DNA of 64,000 nucleotides from Cubamyces lactineus (lineage: Eukaryota > Basidiomycota > Agaricomycetes > Polyporales > Polyporaceae): the NCBI GenBank assembly GCA_022376465.1, contig JACDTU010000016.1, forward strand, positions 186,001 to 250,000, read 5' to 3'. Below the pieces are notes generated by a model, which saw only the letters and a program-made list of their open reading frames with translations, had not been told where the DNA came from and did no database searches. Within the stretch, counting starts at the first letter, position 1. Each line of letters starts with the position of its first letter. Position numbers and translations under genes: made by a program. Shown here piece after piece: positions 12,635 through 24,090 of this stretch.

Positions 12635-15600
12635 TCATAACAGCTGCCGTGGCCCACTATCCACCAGCCAATCCAGGCCCACACGCCCCCCGCTCCCGTT
12701 CGACAGCGTCTGCTGCATCGGCGGCGACTGCAGCGTTGCCTGCTGCTGTTGCGACTGCGGAGGGGACCCCAGCGAGAGCGCGTTCGCGAACGCCTCCGAC
12801 GGCGGCCGCCACGAGTCCAGCAGCCCGCTCGCCTTGAGCGATGGCAGGTTCGTCTGCAGCTGCGACTGCGAGCTCGGCGGAGATGAGTACATGGATGCCG
12901 CCGCGTCCAAGTCCGACATTGACGCATGTGAACGCAGGAGCGCGCGGGGGTTCCCATCCTGGCTTCGTCCCTCGTACGGCTGCGACCCGGGCGACGAGTG
13001 CGTCGACGTCGGGGAGCCCGATGCCGACTTCGAGCTTGTGTCGCGTGGCTGGTACATCGCTTGCTGTTGTTGCTGTTGTTGTAGTTGCTGCTGCTGCTGT
13101 TGCGCAGCCATAGCAGACTTGCGCTGCATCGCCTGGCTCTGCCGCCACTGCTCCGCGACGAGCACGACCTTGAAGCCCCACACCTTCTCGAAATCGCGAT
13201 CCCACACCTGCACCTGTGGGTCGTCCGGGTTGTACTTGCTATAAGACTGCAAAAACGCACAACCACGCCGTGTCAGCCCGGAGCGCTACGTCATTGCTGC
13301 TAGTGCTAAGTGCTGCTGCCGGCGGCGGCCCAGAGCCCAGAACGGGGCAGAGCGTCTTGGCACACACACAAGCAGCACAAATAGATATTTCAATCACGTA
13401 CCCATAGTGCGCAGGCAGCTGATGGATGCATCGGTGGAACGGTTCCGCAGTTTGACAGATGCGAGAGCGCGCGAGCCGGCGGGCGGCGACGGCGATTGTC
13501 AGGCCACAGCAAAGGAACGCGCAAAAGCGGAAGGGACAAAGCGACCCAAACGGGGGCGGAAGAAGGGACACATCATATCAGCACTGGCTCTTGCGGGGTG
13601 CCGGCGGCAAGCGGGAAGTGAGCGGGGCACGTACACAGTATGGAGGTCTTCGCGCGCGTCCCGGCGGCGGTGAAGATCTTATTCAGTCGCTCGCGGACCC
13701 AGGGCACCGGCGCCGTCAGCGTGCCCTCGCCCTATGTGTGAGACGGAATCCACATCCAAAACGGGCGCGGTCAGTCAGGCTGCTACTGGCTCCGGATGCA
13801 GTCTCCACTCCCTAGTCTCGCATCTCGCCGCACGCGCACGAAGAAGTGTGGGCTCGTGTGAGAGCGCATGCCACGAGACCGAGACCTGGTGGGAGATGGA
13901 GGAGGGGGTGAACGTACCTCGAGGATGGCGAGGTAGCAGCACGGGTACATGGCGTGCATGAAGCAGTAGCACCATGCGCCCGAGTTCGACGACGTCTCGA
14001 ACATCGCGACCTGCGTCTCCAGATTCTCGTCCGTGAACTGGAGGTGGCTTGGTAGCGAGTCCACCCACGCCTACGGGAGAAGGGACGTGACGAAACGCAA
14101 CAAGATCAGCACTGCCCGACGCCGTCGCGCGAAAACCCGCCAGAGAGCACACCGTGGCGGAAACTCACCTGAAGCTCGGGTCGCACAGCAGAGATCGCCG
14201 CCACGCGTTCTGGCCCGTCTTTTGTGGCTACCCGGCCGAGTGCTCACGTCAGTGTACCGTCGCCAAGGGGAGAGAAGAGACGCACCGAGAATGGTCTCTA
14301 CGTTATGCTGAATCTCGAGGATCCGGCACATGTGGCCCAACTGCGACGCGTACCGCGTCCGCGGTGCAGGTCGGCGCAAATACTCGGAAGCTGTCGGGTC
14401 ATGCAACATGAGCCATTGTTATCCTCGTCACCTAGCACCCTGCATCCTAAATTCCGAATCCGGTTCACGGACGCCGCCGCCGCCGCCGCCGCGGCGCAGT
14501 ACCAGCAGCGCGTACCGCAAATAGAACACGCGTACGTGTACGCGTATCGCCCGAGACAGAGAACCGCAATTCAGCAAGAGGGGAGAAGGGGGCGGTACTC
14601 ACTTGCAGAGCTCGACAACACTGCGAGCTCAAACGTTGTTTCGTCGATGGGCAGCCGGACAAGGTCCGCTAGCTCTGCCATGCGCGGTCGGATGGGCTTG
14701 CGGGTGTAGATGTTGCTGATCCACGCCATAATCTGGATGAGCCAGAAGCACCGCCGCGTGCACTCCCGGTCGATGAATTCCATGAGCGCGTCCGAGTCCG
14801 TCGGCGACGGCGGCGCCGCGTTGTCCGTCTGGTGCACCTCCAGGCTGCCCTCCAGCACCTGCAGCGCGAGCTCTATTTCCGACACCCAGGCACGCACGCA
14901 CACGGACGCACATGCGCACACCAAGCGTATCCATGCGAGGACGGGCGGAGACGTGATGATCAGCGATCCAACGCCCTCTCGTTCTCACAGGAAGAAATGA
15001 AAGTGGCAGCAGCGCGCACGGACTCACCGAAATACCTGTAGTGCCGCGTCCATGAGTGACTCGCCGCCACTTCGTGCATCTCGAGCAGGCACAGCGCCTG
15101 GGCCGTGCTGACGGACGGCTCGCACAGCAACCGCCCAGAGTTGTCAAACATCAGGTTCAGGGCTTCTTGAAAGTAAGGGACGCCCGCAAGTCGCGCGTGC
15201 TGCGCCTTGGACGCGACGGACTTGCACAGCGGTGCCGCGAGCGCGCAGACAGCCAGGACCAGGTACAGCGGGACCTGGTTCAGACTGAGCGCAGACGAGA
15301 ACGAAGGTTTGTGGAGAATCATCCGCTGCGGATTGCAGTGTGCGAAGAAGACTGGCGACCGGAATCATGTGGGTGAGCGGGCGCGCGAAGAGGCTACGAA
15401 CGACAGATGGTGATTTATACGTACTGCTGACGAGCTCATGGGTGGTCGCGGGGTCGAGAAGGGTAGATGCGTGGCCATCAGATAGGCCGTCCACCTTTGG
15501 CGCGGCAGTAGGGCTCGTGGAGCCGCCGGGCTGTCCCCGCCGGGACCGTTTTGTAGTCGGGTCGCGCTCGATGCCGTTCTGAGGGGCACCTGGAGGACCG

Positions 15601-16222
15601 GCTGCGGTGGCTTGCCCGGCCCAAGGAGGCGGCTCGCTCGTTGGAGATACCTGCGGCAGAAGACGGTAGGATGAGAGAACGGCGGTCAGGTGATGGTGAT
15701 ATGTAATTACCGTGGCTATAGCGGCCGTAACAGGGCGTTCAGGGTTTGCATTCCTGGGCGCGGGCACTGGACGCCCTGCGGCATCCGTATAGGTGCAGTT
15801 CTTGGAAGCGTAGTAACTAACGAAGGGCTCAGCGCGCTGTTCAGGTCGGACGCGACCTCGGAGACTCACCAGTTACTGCATGGCGCTGCAGCCGAGGAGC
15901 AAGAGTTGTTACGGCGATCCTATGGACAGGAGAGTAGTGAACTTACCTGTCCCGTCGCAGCGACGCTTGCTCTTATGACAAGCATCGCAAGCCTACGAGA
16001 GGTTGGTTCAGGCCAGTGCGGGGTAAAGTGAGCGGGAAGACGGACCTTGCTGAGGCGCTTTCGCTTTCCGCCCTTTACGAAGGCCACCGAAACATGCTCA
16101 TTGTCCGGGTGGCGGGCGTGGTCGGGAGGGGCGACAAAGGGAAGTGACTGCGGGGAGAGCTTGGTAGTGGAGGTAATGTGAGATCTGAGGAGAGACTGTT
16201 GAGAGTCGGGTGGAGAGGACAT
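12635..16222 (-). CDS. Zn2Cys6 fungal-specific transcription factor
   Basis: DNA-binding regulator with an N-terminal binuclear zinc cluster. After the start MSSPPDSQQSLLRSHI and a basic stretch GGKRKRLSK, spliced exons read ACDACHKSKRRCDGTAPCSN and continue CYYASKNC, a perfect CX2CX6CX5CX2CX6C cluster. Two introns interrupt it, and a 16 nt exon between them restores the frame. The middle carries the fungal transcription-factor homology region: HKPSFSSALSLNQVPLYLVL, CEPSVSTAQALCLLEMHE, RRCFWLIQIMAWISNIY and WVDSLPSHLQFTDENLE. The C-terminal exon has a glutamine run and a Ser-rich tail ending VDSGPRQLL. Target genes are unknown. It borders the accessory prenyltransferase region but is separated from it by 1.9 kb, so pathway control is only a guess. 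Confidence 0.88.
13060..13105 (-). repeat. CAG/CAA repeat coding for polyglutamine
   Basis: On the minus strand this stretch is mixed CAA/CAG codons giving six Gln, one Leu and seven Gln inside the C-terminal exon of the zinc-cluster factor. Such tracts vary in length between strains and are common in fungal activation domains. Confidence 0.9.
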
Positions 16223-18145
16223 GGCTTGGTAGCGACACGGTGCACGAAATCGCTTTACTAGACAGGAAGGCAGGAAGATGAGGATACAGGAGGGAAGAGG
16301 AGATGGCGGAGAGAGGGATGGAGATGGCGGGAAAGAAATGGGCGGGGGGAAGACGGGGCTGGAGCGTGGAAAGAGCGAAAGAGACGGAAAGGAAGAGAGT
16401 TAAAAGAGGGAATATCCCATGGACGCAGATGGCCGCAGTAGTCGAGAAGACTGGGCGTGAAGCCGTCTGGAGATGAGGGGGAGAAGGAGGAAGGGAGGCA
16501 GTCGAGAGACCGTCAACTCAGATCACCGGCTCGGGCGGCGAGCGCGCGCGGGTCCTCTGAAAGAGCTTGTAGGCGCCCGTTGACTGGCCGTGCAGTATCT
16601 CCGGCAGCGCTCTCCAATTCCCCGGGAACATCGGCCCCTTGCCGCGGCACCTCCTCAGCCTCCTCTTTCTGTTTGCCTTCCCCTCTCCAGCCCCCGTTGT
16701 CTCCTATGTGCATCCGCCTGTTCGACTACCCATTGCACGCGAGCAACGCCCCGAAGGTGCCCTGGTCGAAGGCGGGCCCTGGTGACCGACATAGGAGTGC
16801 CGAACCGAGACAAGGCCCGCCGGCGCCGACGGAGGGCACCCAGAAAGTTGACTCGCCGCCGGCTTCCGCGGCATCATCCATTTTCCCCTCCGCTGCCGCC
16901 GGCTCGAGCCGAATCTACGCCAAGGTGGCAGTACCTCATGTGCCCGCCCGTGCCTGACTTTATGTCCTCCCCTCGTCCGCCACCGCGTTCAAGATGGAAA
17001 TATTGCACATCCAGCGGCCCTCCGTCCTCTCTCCGCCAACGCGTCCTCCTCGGCTCCGCACGTCCTGCGTGCCTCGCAATCAACCTCAGACTTCACTCAG
17101 AGTCCAGGGGCCAGCTGCACAAGTCGCCGGTTGGGTCGATCCAGTGTCGATCCATGAATCAGCCTCGCGCGATCGACGTGACGAAACCGCAAAGAGCCCA
17201 GATTCAGGTCCCCGCTACCGGCCTTTTTGTACTGATCCAGTCTTCAGAGGGGCTGCTTTCTCTGTCTTAGCAAGCCCCTCCAACAAGTACAGTACCCTAC
17301 TCTGGTATGATTTCTAGCCCGCACTCGAAGAAGACGAGAAGACGGCGCAAGTACGCCTCGTGCTACCCATTCATTTGGTGCCCCAATCATCCATCAAGCC
17401 GCAGCAAGTCTCGACAAGCTTACTCATTTCTGTTCTTAGTCGCGACGGCCCGCCTCGATCATCTAAGGGCATGTGGAACACCATCCAATCCCCACGTGTG
17501 TTGGCCACAACGTCTCATGAGCTAGCAGCGACCGCGAAGTAACAGCATGTAGACTGCGATGTACATGTAACAGCTCGCATCTACAGGAATAGCCATTCAT
17601 CTCTGGCCGCGGTAAATCCAGTGTGAAGTAACGGACGGTGCAAAGTGCAACCTCAACGTACCACCGGCCATCCCATCGGTCCGTCCGTAATACTGGAGCG
17701 TTCTACCGACCGTCGAGGCCGGCAGACGTAGATGATGTTACGTTCGCACCGCATCCCCGTTACGGGCCGGGGCGATGGCAGTCTCGCGGATGCATGTCCT
17801 CACGAGCGAGGTGAACATCAGACTAGGTCTAGCCCACACCCAAGGGTTAACGAACACAGCGCGGTCCCTGTCCAAAAATTTACTCGAGTCGGAATGTGTG
17901 TTCCTCGTAGTGAACAATTATCGATATCATCATCCTTACATTCACGACGTACGGACAGGTTCGTTCGCATACATACAGGACTATATATGCGCGACGTGGA
18001 CCGCGAGGCGGCCGTCGTTCGCTGCATCGAGCTTTTAGAGAAGGCGGGACGACGCTCGCCGCGCAGAGGAAATCATCACCGTGGCTATACTATGCGATAG
18101 CGACTAGGACGAGGCGCATCTTGGTCCCAAACCTCCTCTATGCCT
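16223..18145. other. Long intergenic region upstream of the zinc-cluster factor
   Basis: About 1.9 kb without a supported gene. The first 250 bp is purine-rich on the plus strand, so pyrimidine-rich in the factor's leader. GC-rich open frames between 16,450 and 17,270 code for Arg/Pro/Ser-rich low-complexity sequence with no family features and are probably chance frames. The right end is the 3' flank of the DUF6533 gene. Confidence 0.5.
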
Positions 18146-19812
18146 CTACTCACGGCTGTCATTGCCCCAAGCCCCGTCCAGTACGACGCCGTTACTTGAG
18201 CCGGGTAGAGAAGCACCCACGGAACCAATGAACCTGAACTCGAGAGTCCCGACAGAAGCTAGTGACTCCAGGCCTGAGGGTCTATCTGCCGCCTCGCGGA
18301 GATGGGTGAGGAAGTCGGAGATGAGGATGGCGGTGATGCTACCGGTCACTGATCAGACGGGACTGGCTACAGTGACAATATGCTATGTCCTACGGCTCGT
18401 TGAATATCACCAGGTTGCTGGTTTGCGCTTGGACTTGTGCGTTCACCGCGAAAACCTCAAGGTAGTCTCAGTAACACGGCATCGGATCCGAAATACGGGT
18501 CAGTGATACCTGCAAATACTCAAACACCAACGTGAGGGTATTGAGTGCCGTGAGGATCCTATGTCTGCGTGAGGGTACGCTTCTGCCACATCGAACTTTG
18601 ACTTACACGAAGTAAATCGTGCCTGAGGTATATATTAGTTGCCGTCCCAAGGCAGAGTTCAGCTCCTTACCATCACGTAAAACCACGGCGGTAAGCCTCA
18701 TGGGGCCCGACAGCCCCTTACTCAGGTTGTAGCTGTTGTATTGTGTCTTCCAAGTGACGATGATGACTATGATGTCCGCAACGATCATGGGGACACGAGC
18801 AAGGGCGGGGCCTACAGTTGACATGTGTGAATAGCGGTGTATCATCAAGGAACGCGGAGACATACCACTAGATCGTTCGTCAGCGTGGTGAGGGCCGACG
18901 AAGAATATCAAGCAGCTGACCTGTGCTGGTACCACACGGTGATGTTCTGGGACTGCATACAACCGTCAACCGGATCCTCGTCAATCACAAGCCAGCGATA
19001 CCTGACCTGTAACCGCACTCAGCCGCCGAAGTCATACAGGTGCATTAAATATTCAGGACCGGTGCAACAAGCGCCACTCCCTGCGCTAACGATGGCGGGG
19101 GCGAGCGACAGAACGAGGACTATGACTGCCCATAGTAGCTTTCTCTGGAGGGCATACGTGCGCAGTGCGGAGAAGACTGGGCACAACGATGTCAGAACGA
19201 GATGGCGGAGAGTTGAACGCTTACACTCGCTTGCCCAAGGAAAGAACTGCAACAGCTCTAATCCGATCTGGACCCCCGTCTCTGCCGCGCAGCTGTGAAG
19301 GTCCCGGGGGTTAGGGGGCATATTCGTAGTTCAAACGAACACGTAGATACATTTTCTGCGACGTAAGGTAAGTAGGGGGGCAACCGGTAATCATACAAGA
19401 CGCGCCTCGTTGGAGGAAGCCGCGAACAACGGTGCATTGTAGAAGGTATACGCCAGGGGTATATACCGATTGGCAATGTAGAGGAGCGTCGCCAGCGTGA
19501 CTTTTCGCTTTGCGTACTGCCTGAACCCTTCGTCTAGTGTTGTGATATAGTAGTATATGAACAACGCTAGGAAGTTCGGATGAGTTAGCATACGGAGACT
19601 CGATCACAACACGGTACTTATCATACCTGTGACGGAGGCCACGCAGTACTTGAATGTGGCCCTACACCATGGTTGATGAGCAGATCGGTTAAACCCGTAT
19701 TCATATTGAGCTCCCTGTGGCGCAGAGTAGACACTCACTCGGATGCAAGCTCCAAAATAAGGGCGGGATCAACTGGGGTCGTTGTGAGCGAGGGTAAGCT
19801 GGGTGGCTTCAT
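18146..19812 (-). CDS. DUF6533 multi-pass membrane protein
   Basis: Membrane protein of a family expanded in Agaricomycetes; function unknown. The start at 19812 gives MKPPSLPSLTTTPVDPALIL, then exons join to KYCVASVTALFIYYYITTLD and KRKVTLATLLYIANRYIPLA, the DUF6533 signature of a short helix, a Thr-Leu-Asp-Glu loop and an Arg/Lys-Thr-Leu helix. Later exons give VFSALRTYALQRKLLWAV and ADIIVIIVTWKTQYNSYNLS, which match the usual TM3-TM6 region, and a tail SITAILISDFLTHLREA ending in a non-conserved stretch. About seven exons are present. Several exon joins are inferred from frame and family pattern. It sits beside the prenyltransferase genes, but the family is too widespread for that to imply a shared pathway. 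Confidence 0.72.
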
Positions 19813-20474
19813 CGCGTCGAGACTCAAGACGAGCAAACTCGCTGGGCTGTCATCGATCGCGAGGAACAGTGGGCGAGCAGACCTGGCGTGCGCGTTTACC
19901 GTGACACCGACGGACCGGACATTATCGCAACCTTGAGCTTGTTGTTTGTGGCCCCGACGGGTGCGACCCCAGATCGAAGCGCAAGTCGGAGGCAGTTGAC
20001 GCACGTCGTGCATCCAAGTCGACGTCGACCCATTGAACAAGTGCGATACCGGATATGCGACCGTTAATAGAGAGGTCGTGCATGCCAGCTTGATGGAATT
20101 TCGAGTCCATGCATTTGGCGGTCCCAATCGGAGGAGTGAGGCTCCCACATTATGATGCTGCCACAATTATAGCCGCTCTGCAAGAGTGACCATCGACTAT
20201 TCATCCCTATGTCAGCCCAGTCCCATGTTCCGCTTGCGAACTAACACCTTGCAGACTGTGCATCCGATAAATTGAGTCGTTCGAAAACAAGGTCGATAAT
20301 GACTATGGATGGATGGAGAGCATTGCTGCTGCTTCGACGAGTGCTTCTGTTTCAGCATGACGCAGAGGATCTCTATATTTGAATGACTTTGGATGCCTGC
20401 GAATAACATATCGGTAAGGCTGAAGCTGAATTTCCTAGGCAGACAGGGAGGTTGCACAATAGCATATGCTGTAC
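19813..20474. other. Gap between the DUF6533 gene and the P450 relic
   Basis: About 660 bp. The left part is presumably the DUF6533 promoter. Sequence just left of 20475 could include a decayed final P450 exon, but no P450 C-terminal motif is readable. Nothing else supported. Confidence 0.45.
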
Positions 20475-20621
20475 CTAAACGCGCCCCCGGCGAACTCGAG
20501 CATAGGCAAGAACGGCTTGCCAGTCGCAATGTCTACGAGCGGGGCGATGCCGAAGCAGGCGAGGATGGACGCGAAGGTGAAGAAGAGCGACTGATTGGCG
20601 AACTGCATCCCTGGACAACGT
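20475..20621 (-). pseudogene. Cytochrome P450 remnant: heme-binding exon only
   Basis: One exon-sized stretch of 49 codons reads RCPGMQFANQSLFFTFASIL followed by GKPFLPMLEF and GGAFR. This is the cysteine-ligand loop and L-helix of a class II fungal P450, with the Cys-Pro-Gly intact. It is bounded by a plausible acceptor (CTTCAG) and donor (GTACAG). The upstream exons that should supply ExxR, the PERF-like motif and FGFG are absent; decayed prenyltransferase sequence lies there instead, with the break in intron sequence. It cannot encode an active P450. Confidence 0.75.
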
Positions 20622-20705
20622 CTGAAGAGACAGACGACGTGTGCTGTGTAAATCATAGTAGTATCTCGTCGTTGTCGCGGGTTGGTCGAGGAGTGCAGTA
20701 CCCAC

Positions 20706-21514
20706 CAAACACTTCCGCAGAAGAGCATCGTCAATGTGCTTAGGTTAGCGTAATCCCCGGATAGAAACCCGTGACACTGGAAGCTCTCACGTCATCGCCA
20801 GGCCTATAGAAAGTGGTGAGATTGAATTACACATTTCTAGTTGTCATACTGAGCTACTCCTGGGGCCAATGCGTCCACCGTTTCGTGAACGAATTAACGA
20901 CCTCGAGGTAAAAGAGGCCAAAGGGACCGGCCCTGAACCTGTCATGGGTGTGCGAGTCGAGATGAGCATCACATCGATGCATGCCGATGTAAGGAAATTC
21001 ACCCTTCAAAACCCGCGAGGGTCAAGAGCAAGTAACATGCAACGATGCGCACCACCAACAATAGCACGACTCCCGTGAGCGACACCGCGCCACACGCCAA
21101 CGACCTGGTCTTGGACCTCTCTTGGGATCGGCGAGCTGTGAGTGCCTCGTGCCTGACAGGGAGAAGTTTCTGATTAGCCACTTACCGACTTGTCTTTCGA
21201 ATTCGCGATCGCATATGCCATTCCAGATGCAGGCGGCGTTGTGCCGCAAGGTGCTGCTAATGACATATACCGGAGTTTGGTTGGCGACTTCACGCGCCGG
21301 AAGTCCGACGACTCGTGCGTTTAGGATCACGCCATAGGCTAGTCTGCGAGTCAGCGCAACGAAGGAGTAGATGTAGGGTAGGATGCATACCTCCCGGTCA
21401 GAACACCACGATAGAACCGGCAGGAAACTTGTGTAGCCGCGTGAGTGCGAAGTAACCCCATGCGGGTGAATATAGGGGAGGGGCGGGCTTGTTCTTGGGT
21501 AGAGCACCAGACAT
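20706..21514 (-). pseudogene. UbiA-type prenyltransferase pseudogene
   Basis: Degenerate copy of the intact prenyltransferase at 22140-23377, in the same orientation with the same exon borders. From ATG at 21514 it reads YSPAWGYFALTRLHKFPAGS and then a TGA (21398-21400) where the intact copy has the Trp of FWPG. The catalytic aspartate motif NDICDRDFD is changed to NGICDREFE. A TAG follows WPQ at the next exon border, a second Trp-to-TGA change lies in the MTWE block, and a frameshift follows. Recognisable homology stops exactly at an exon end (LFCGSVW, about 20706), after which the P450 exon appears. Nonsense codons, frameshift and lost active site together mean it is not functional. Confidence 0.88.
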
Positions 21515-22139
21515 GGCTGCCGCATATGGTTCTACTAACCGCTCATTGGGGGCCGATTCATGCCACCATCCGCGTTAGAATGTAGGAGATCTTCCGACAC
21601 CGGAGGGAGTGGATCGTAGGACTCCGTAATAAGCACGTCGTTTCTGTCAAGTTGAGCCACGGACAACGATCAGTTATTCGTCGGCAACGTGTCGTTCCCA
21701 GCTGCTTGTAGGATGCTGTGCGGATTGACATCTCAGCAGTATCACGTAGCAAGAAGCCGTACTCGATCCCGCTGGAGCCATGCCCCATTATGCATGTGCC
21801 CCTCGAATTGACATTGGGGCGCTGCCTGAGTCCTTGGCATCAAGTTGATTCATCCACAAGCCACAAAGGGTCACTCACTGCTGTAGCACTAGAACTTGTG
21901 GGCACATTCATATAAATTCATTTAGTTAGGGTCGACGCTGCATTGACATAATTCTGCGATACGTTCGGCACATTTGATTCGAGATGCTTTACACGCCACA
22001 ACATACTGACTGGGCGACCGATCACGCAATTTCTGTGAGTCTACGAGATGGGTGAGCGTCGTGCTTATGACTAGTCGAGGAATCACGTTGATACATCTGG
22101 GTTTGGCGTTGCGCTGCGCCAGGCGACAGACGTATGGTC
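21515..22139. other. Spacer between the two prenyltransferase copies
   Basis: About 620 bp with no supported gene. It should contain the 3' UTR of the intact copy and the old promoter of the decayed one. Confidence 0.5.
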
Positions 22140-23377
22140 CTAGATGACGTTGACATAATCTGCCGTCATGCCTGCGCACACTAACAACCCTACAAGATTG
22201 CCATTCGTCTGTTATCAAGACTGAGCATATGGACGCATGGACGATGACTGCGTCCTACCTTGAAGACCCTCCAACATTCGTCGCCGTCGTCGAAGTTCAT
22301 AGTGGACAGCTGCCACGCAAAGCATGTTGCCGATCCTGCGACGGAAATGGCGAAGAAGAGCGGCCCGGCGCCCGTCTCACGCCCCGCGTATACGAGAGAC
22401 ATCACAAAGAGGCTGGCGAAGACAGATAAGATTGGTCGGACATGTTCGCCGAAGAGGAGGGCTGTTGATTTAACGCCCGCCTTGACGTCGTCGCGACGAT
22501 CTTGACAGGCGTATATCGTGTCGTAGTAGATAGTCCAGCTAGGATGCTTGTGTTAGCAAGTCAGAGACCCTCTTATTTCACTATCGTCCGCACCAAACGC
22601 CGCCACAGAACAATGCTCCAAGTGCACCGAGCTGGGCATAGCCGCGGATAGATATCCAAGAAATCAGCAGCTCCCACGTCATCATAAGACCTGTAGTATA
22701 TCAGTCGCCGTTAGATCGCGAATGCGAGGAAAAACACACCCAGCCATGCCTGAGGCCAATAAGTCCACCGCTTCGTGAGCGGATATATGAAATCAGGAAT
22801 GCACAGCCCTACGAGGCCAACCTTGAAGCTATGAGGGCTCGCCGATGAGTCGTTGGACAAGTCGAGATATACGAAGATGACTTACGCCTCGGGGCCCGCA
22901 AGAGATAGCATCAGGCAACACACAGCCACATGCATCAACAATAGCACGGTGGCCCCAGTGACTAACACCGCATTGCACGCTAACGGCCTGTTCTTCGACC
23001 GTTCTTGAGGGAGGTGAGCGTACTAATAGGGAAGGGGGTCATACCGCGTGTTACTTACCAACCTGCCGATCAAAATCGCGATCACAGATATCGTTCCAAA
23101 TACAAGCAGCGTTGTGGCGCAAAGTACTGCCAACGAGATATACCAAGGTTTGAACAACAACCGAACGAGGCGACAGCCCGACAGCCCGTGCACTAAGCAT
23201 GATGCCCCAAGCTGTGTAGTGCAAGCATGAGTATTGCAACTCCCTGAAGGATCAACGCAACGTACCGCCAGGCCAAAAGACAAGGATCGCTCCAGCAGGG
23301 AACAGATGCAACCTTGTCAGTGCGAAGTAGCCCCACGCTGGCGAGTAGGGCGGTCGTCCAGAGGAGTTTTGATCCAT
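22140..23377 (-). CDS. UbiA-family aromatic prenyltransferase (intact copy)
   Basis: Integral-membrane enzyme that transfers a polyprenyl group to an aromatic acceptor. The start MDQNSSGRPPYSPAWGYFAL is followed by HLFPAGAILVFWPGAWGIML. The first Mg-diphosphate motif is intact as NDICDRDFDRQV, after TLRHNAACIW. The second is intact in CWTIYYDTIYACQDRRDD, with VKAGVKSTALLFG. Then come FAWQLSTMNFDDGDECWR and an ending GLLVCAGMTADYVNVI. Six or seven TM helices are expected. Seven exons join in frame. No mitochondrial presequence precedes the first helix, unlike COQ2, so a role in meroterpenoid-type secondary metabolism is more likely than ubiquinone synthesis. That is inference; the acceptor is unknown. 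A decayed copy and a P450 relic lie just downstream. Confidence 0.88.
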
Positions 23378-23728
23378 GTGGGATAGGTATTGCAGGTGGT
23401 CGCCAAGGGCGCAACAGCCGATGCTGTGGGGCGCACGATACGGAATGTTACATATATACTGCTCCGCGTGTGCTGGACGGGCCGTCCGTGCATATGGTAA
23501 GGAACCATCTCACTACCGCCCAATGTGGTGGCGGCAAGCTCTGTTCGCTTCTCGGCCTTCTGTCGGGAACTTCGCTGTGCTCCCTCATCTGGAGGTTCTA
23601 TCACAAACTGACAGACGCGTGCGCCCTTTAGGCATCTCGTGGAGAAGGTAGCTCACATCCGACAGATATGACGCACTCACTATGCATCGAGGCTTGATGA
23701 ACTTGGAATTCCTTCCTGGTCAACTTAC

Positions 23729-23922
23729 AACCCATTGGCCCTGCAGCAGCTCCGCAAACCATTGCTTCTCCGAGGCGAGCTTCGAACAGAATCATATCAG
23801 CTACTTGACATCGACAGCCGTATGGAATCGACACTTACGTCTTCAAAAGTGCAGGTGACGCCTCCGCGTAAGTTCAGGGGTGCGAAGTGAGTTCGGAAGA
23901 GAAGAAAGCGACTGCGATCCAT
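23729..23922 (-). CDS. Possible small spliced gene or gene remnant
   Basis: Two exon-like segments joined by a 59 nt intron with a good GTAAGT donor. From ATG at 23922 they give MDRSRFLLFRTHFAPLNL, then LASEKQWFAELLQGQWV. A second GTAAGT donor follows at 23728; its nearest acceptor leads directly to TGA, giving 45 residues, and a slightly later one would add about 15 more. No family is recognised. It lies between TAF10 and the prenyltransferase and could be a truncated relic. Confidence 0.25.
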
Positions 23923-24090
23923 CAAGCGCGGAAGGGTGGGGCAAGAAGCTTGTCACGGCGAAAGATATCATTACGGAAGTAATAGTACAAGTGAGCAATC
24001 TGCAACCACAAGAAAAAGTACAAACGTCCAGAAACGCAGCGACGCCGGCAATTACACCGGCAGAACACCAGGGAGCAGGGCACGAGAGCA

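Noticed and set aside
16590..17270. 226-codon plus-strand open frame upstream of the zinc-cluster factor
   Set aside because: Sequence is Arg/Pro/Ser-rich with no domain, and overlapping frames are equally open; it looks like a chance frame in GC-rich promoter DNA.
20706..21514. Repeat-induced point mutation as the cause of the dead prenyltransferase
   Set aside because: Two Trp-to-TGA changes are G-to-A transitions, but the copy also has a frameshift and transversions, the intact paralogue is not mutated, and the process is not expected in Agaricomycetes; ordinary decay explains it.
23545..23559. Fifteen bases identical to the 5' part of U2 snRNA (TCGCTTCTCGGCCTT)
   Set aside because: The match ends after 15-17 bases and the essential branch-recognition segment (GTAGTA) does not follow; it is probably coincidence or a very short relic.
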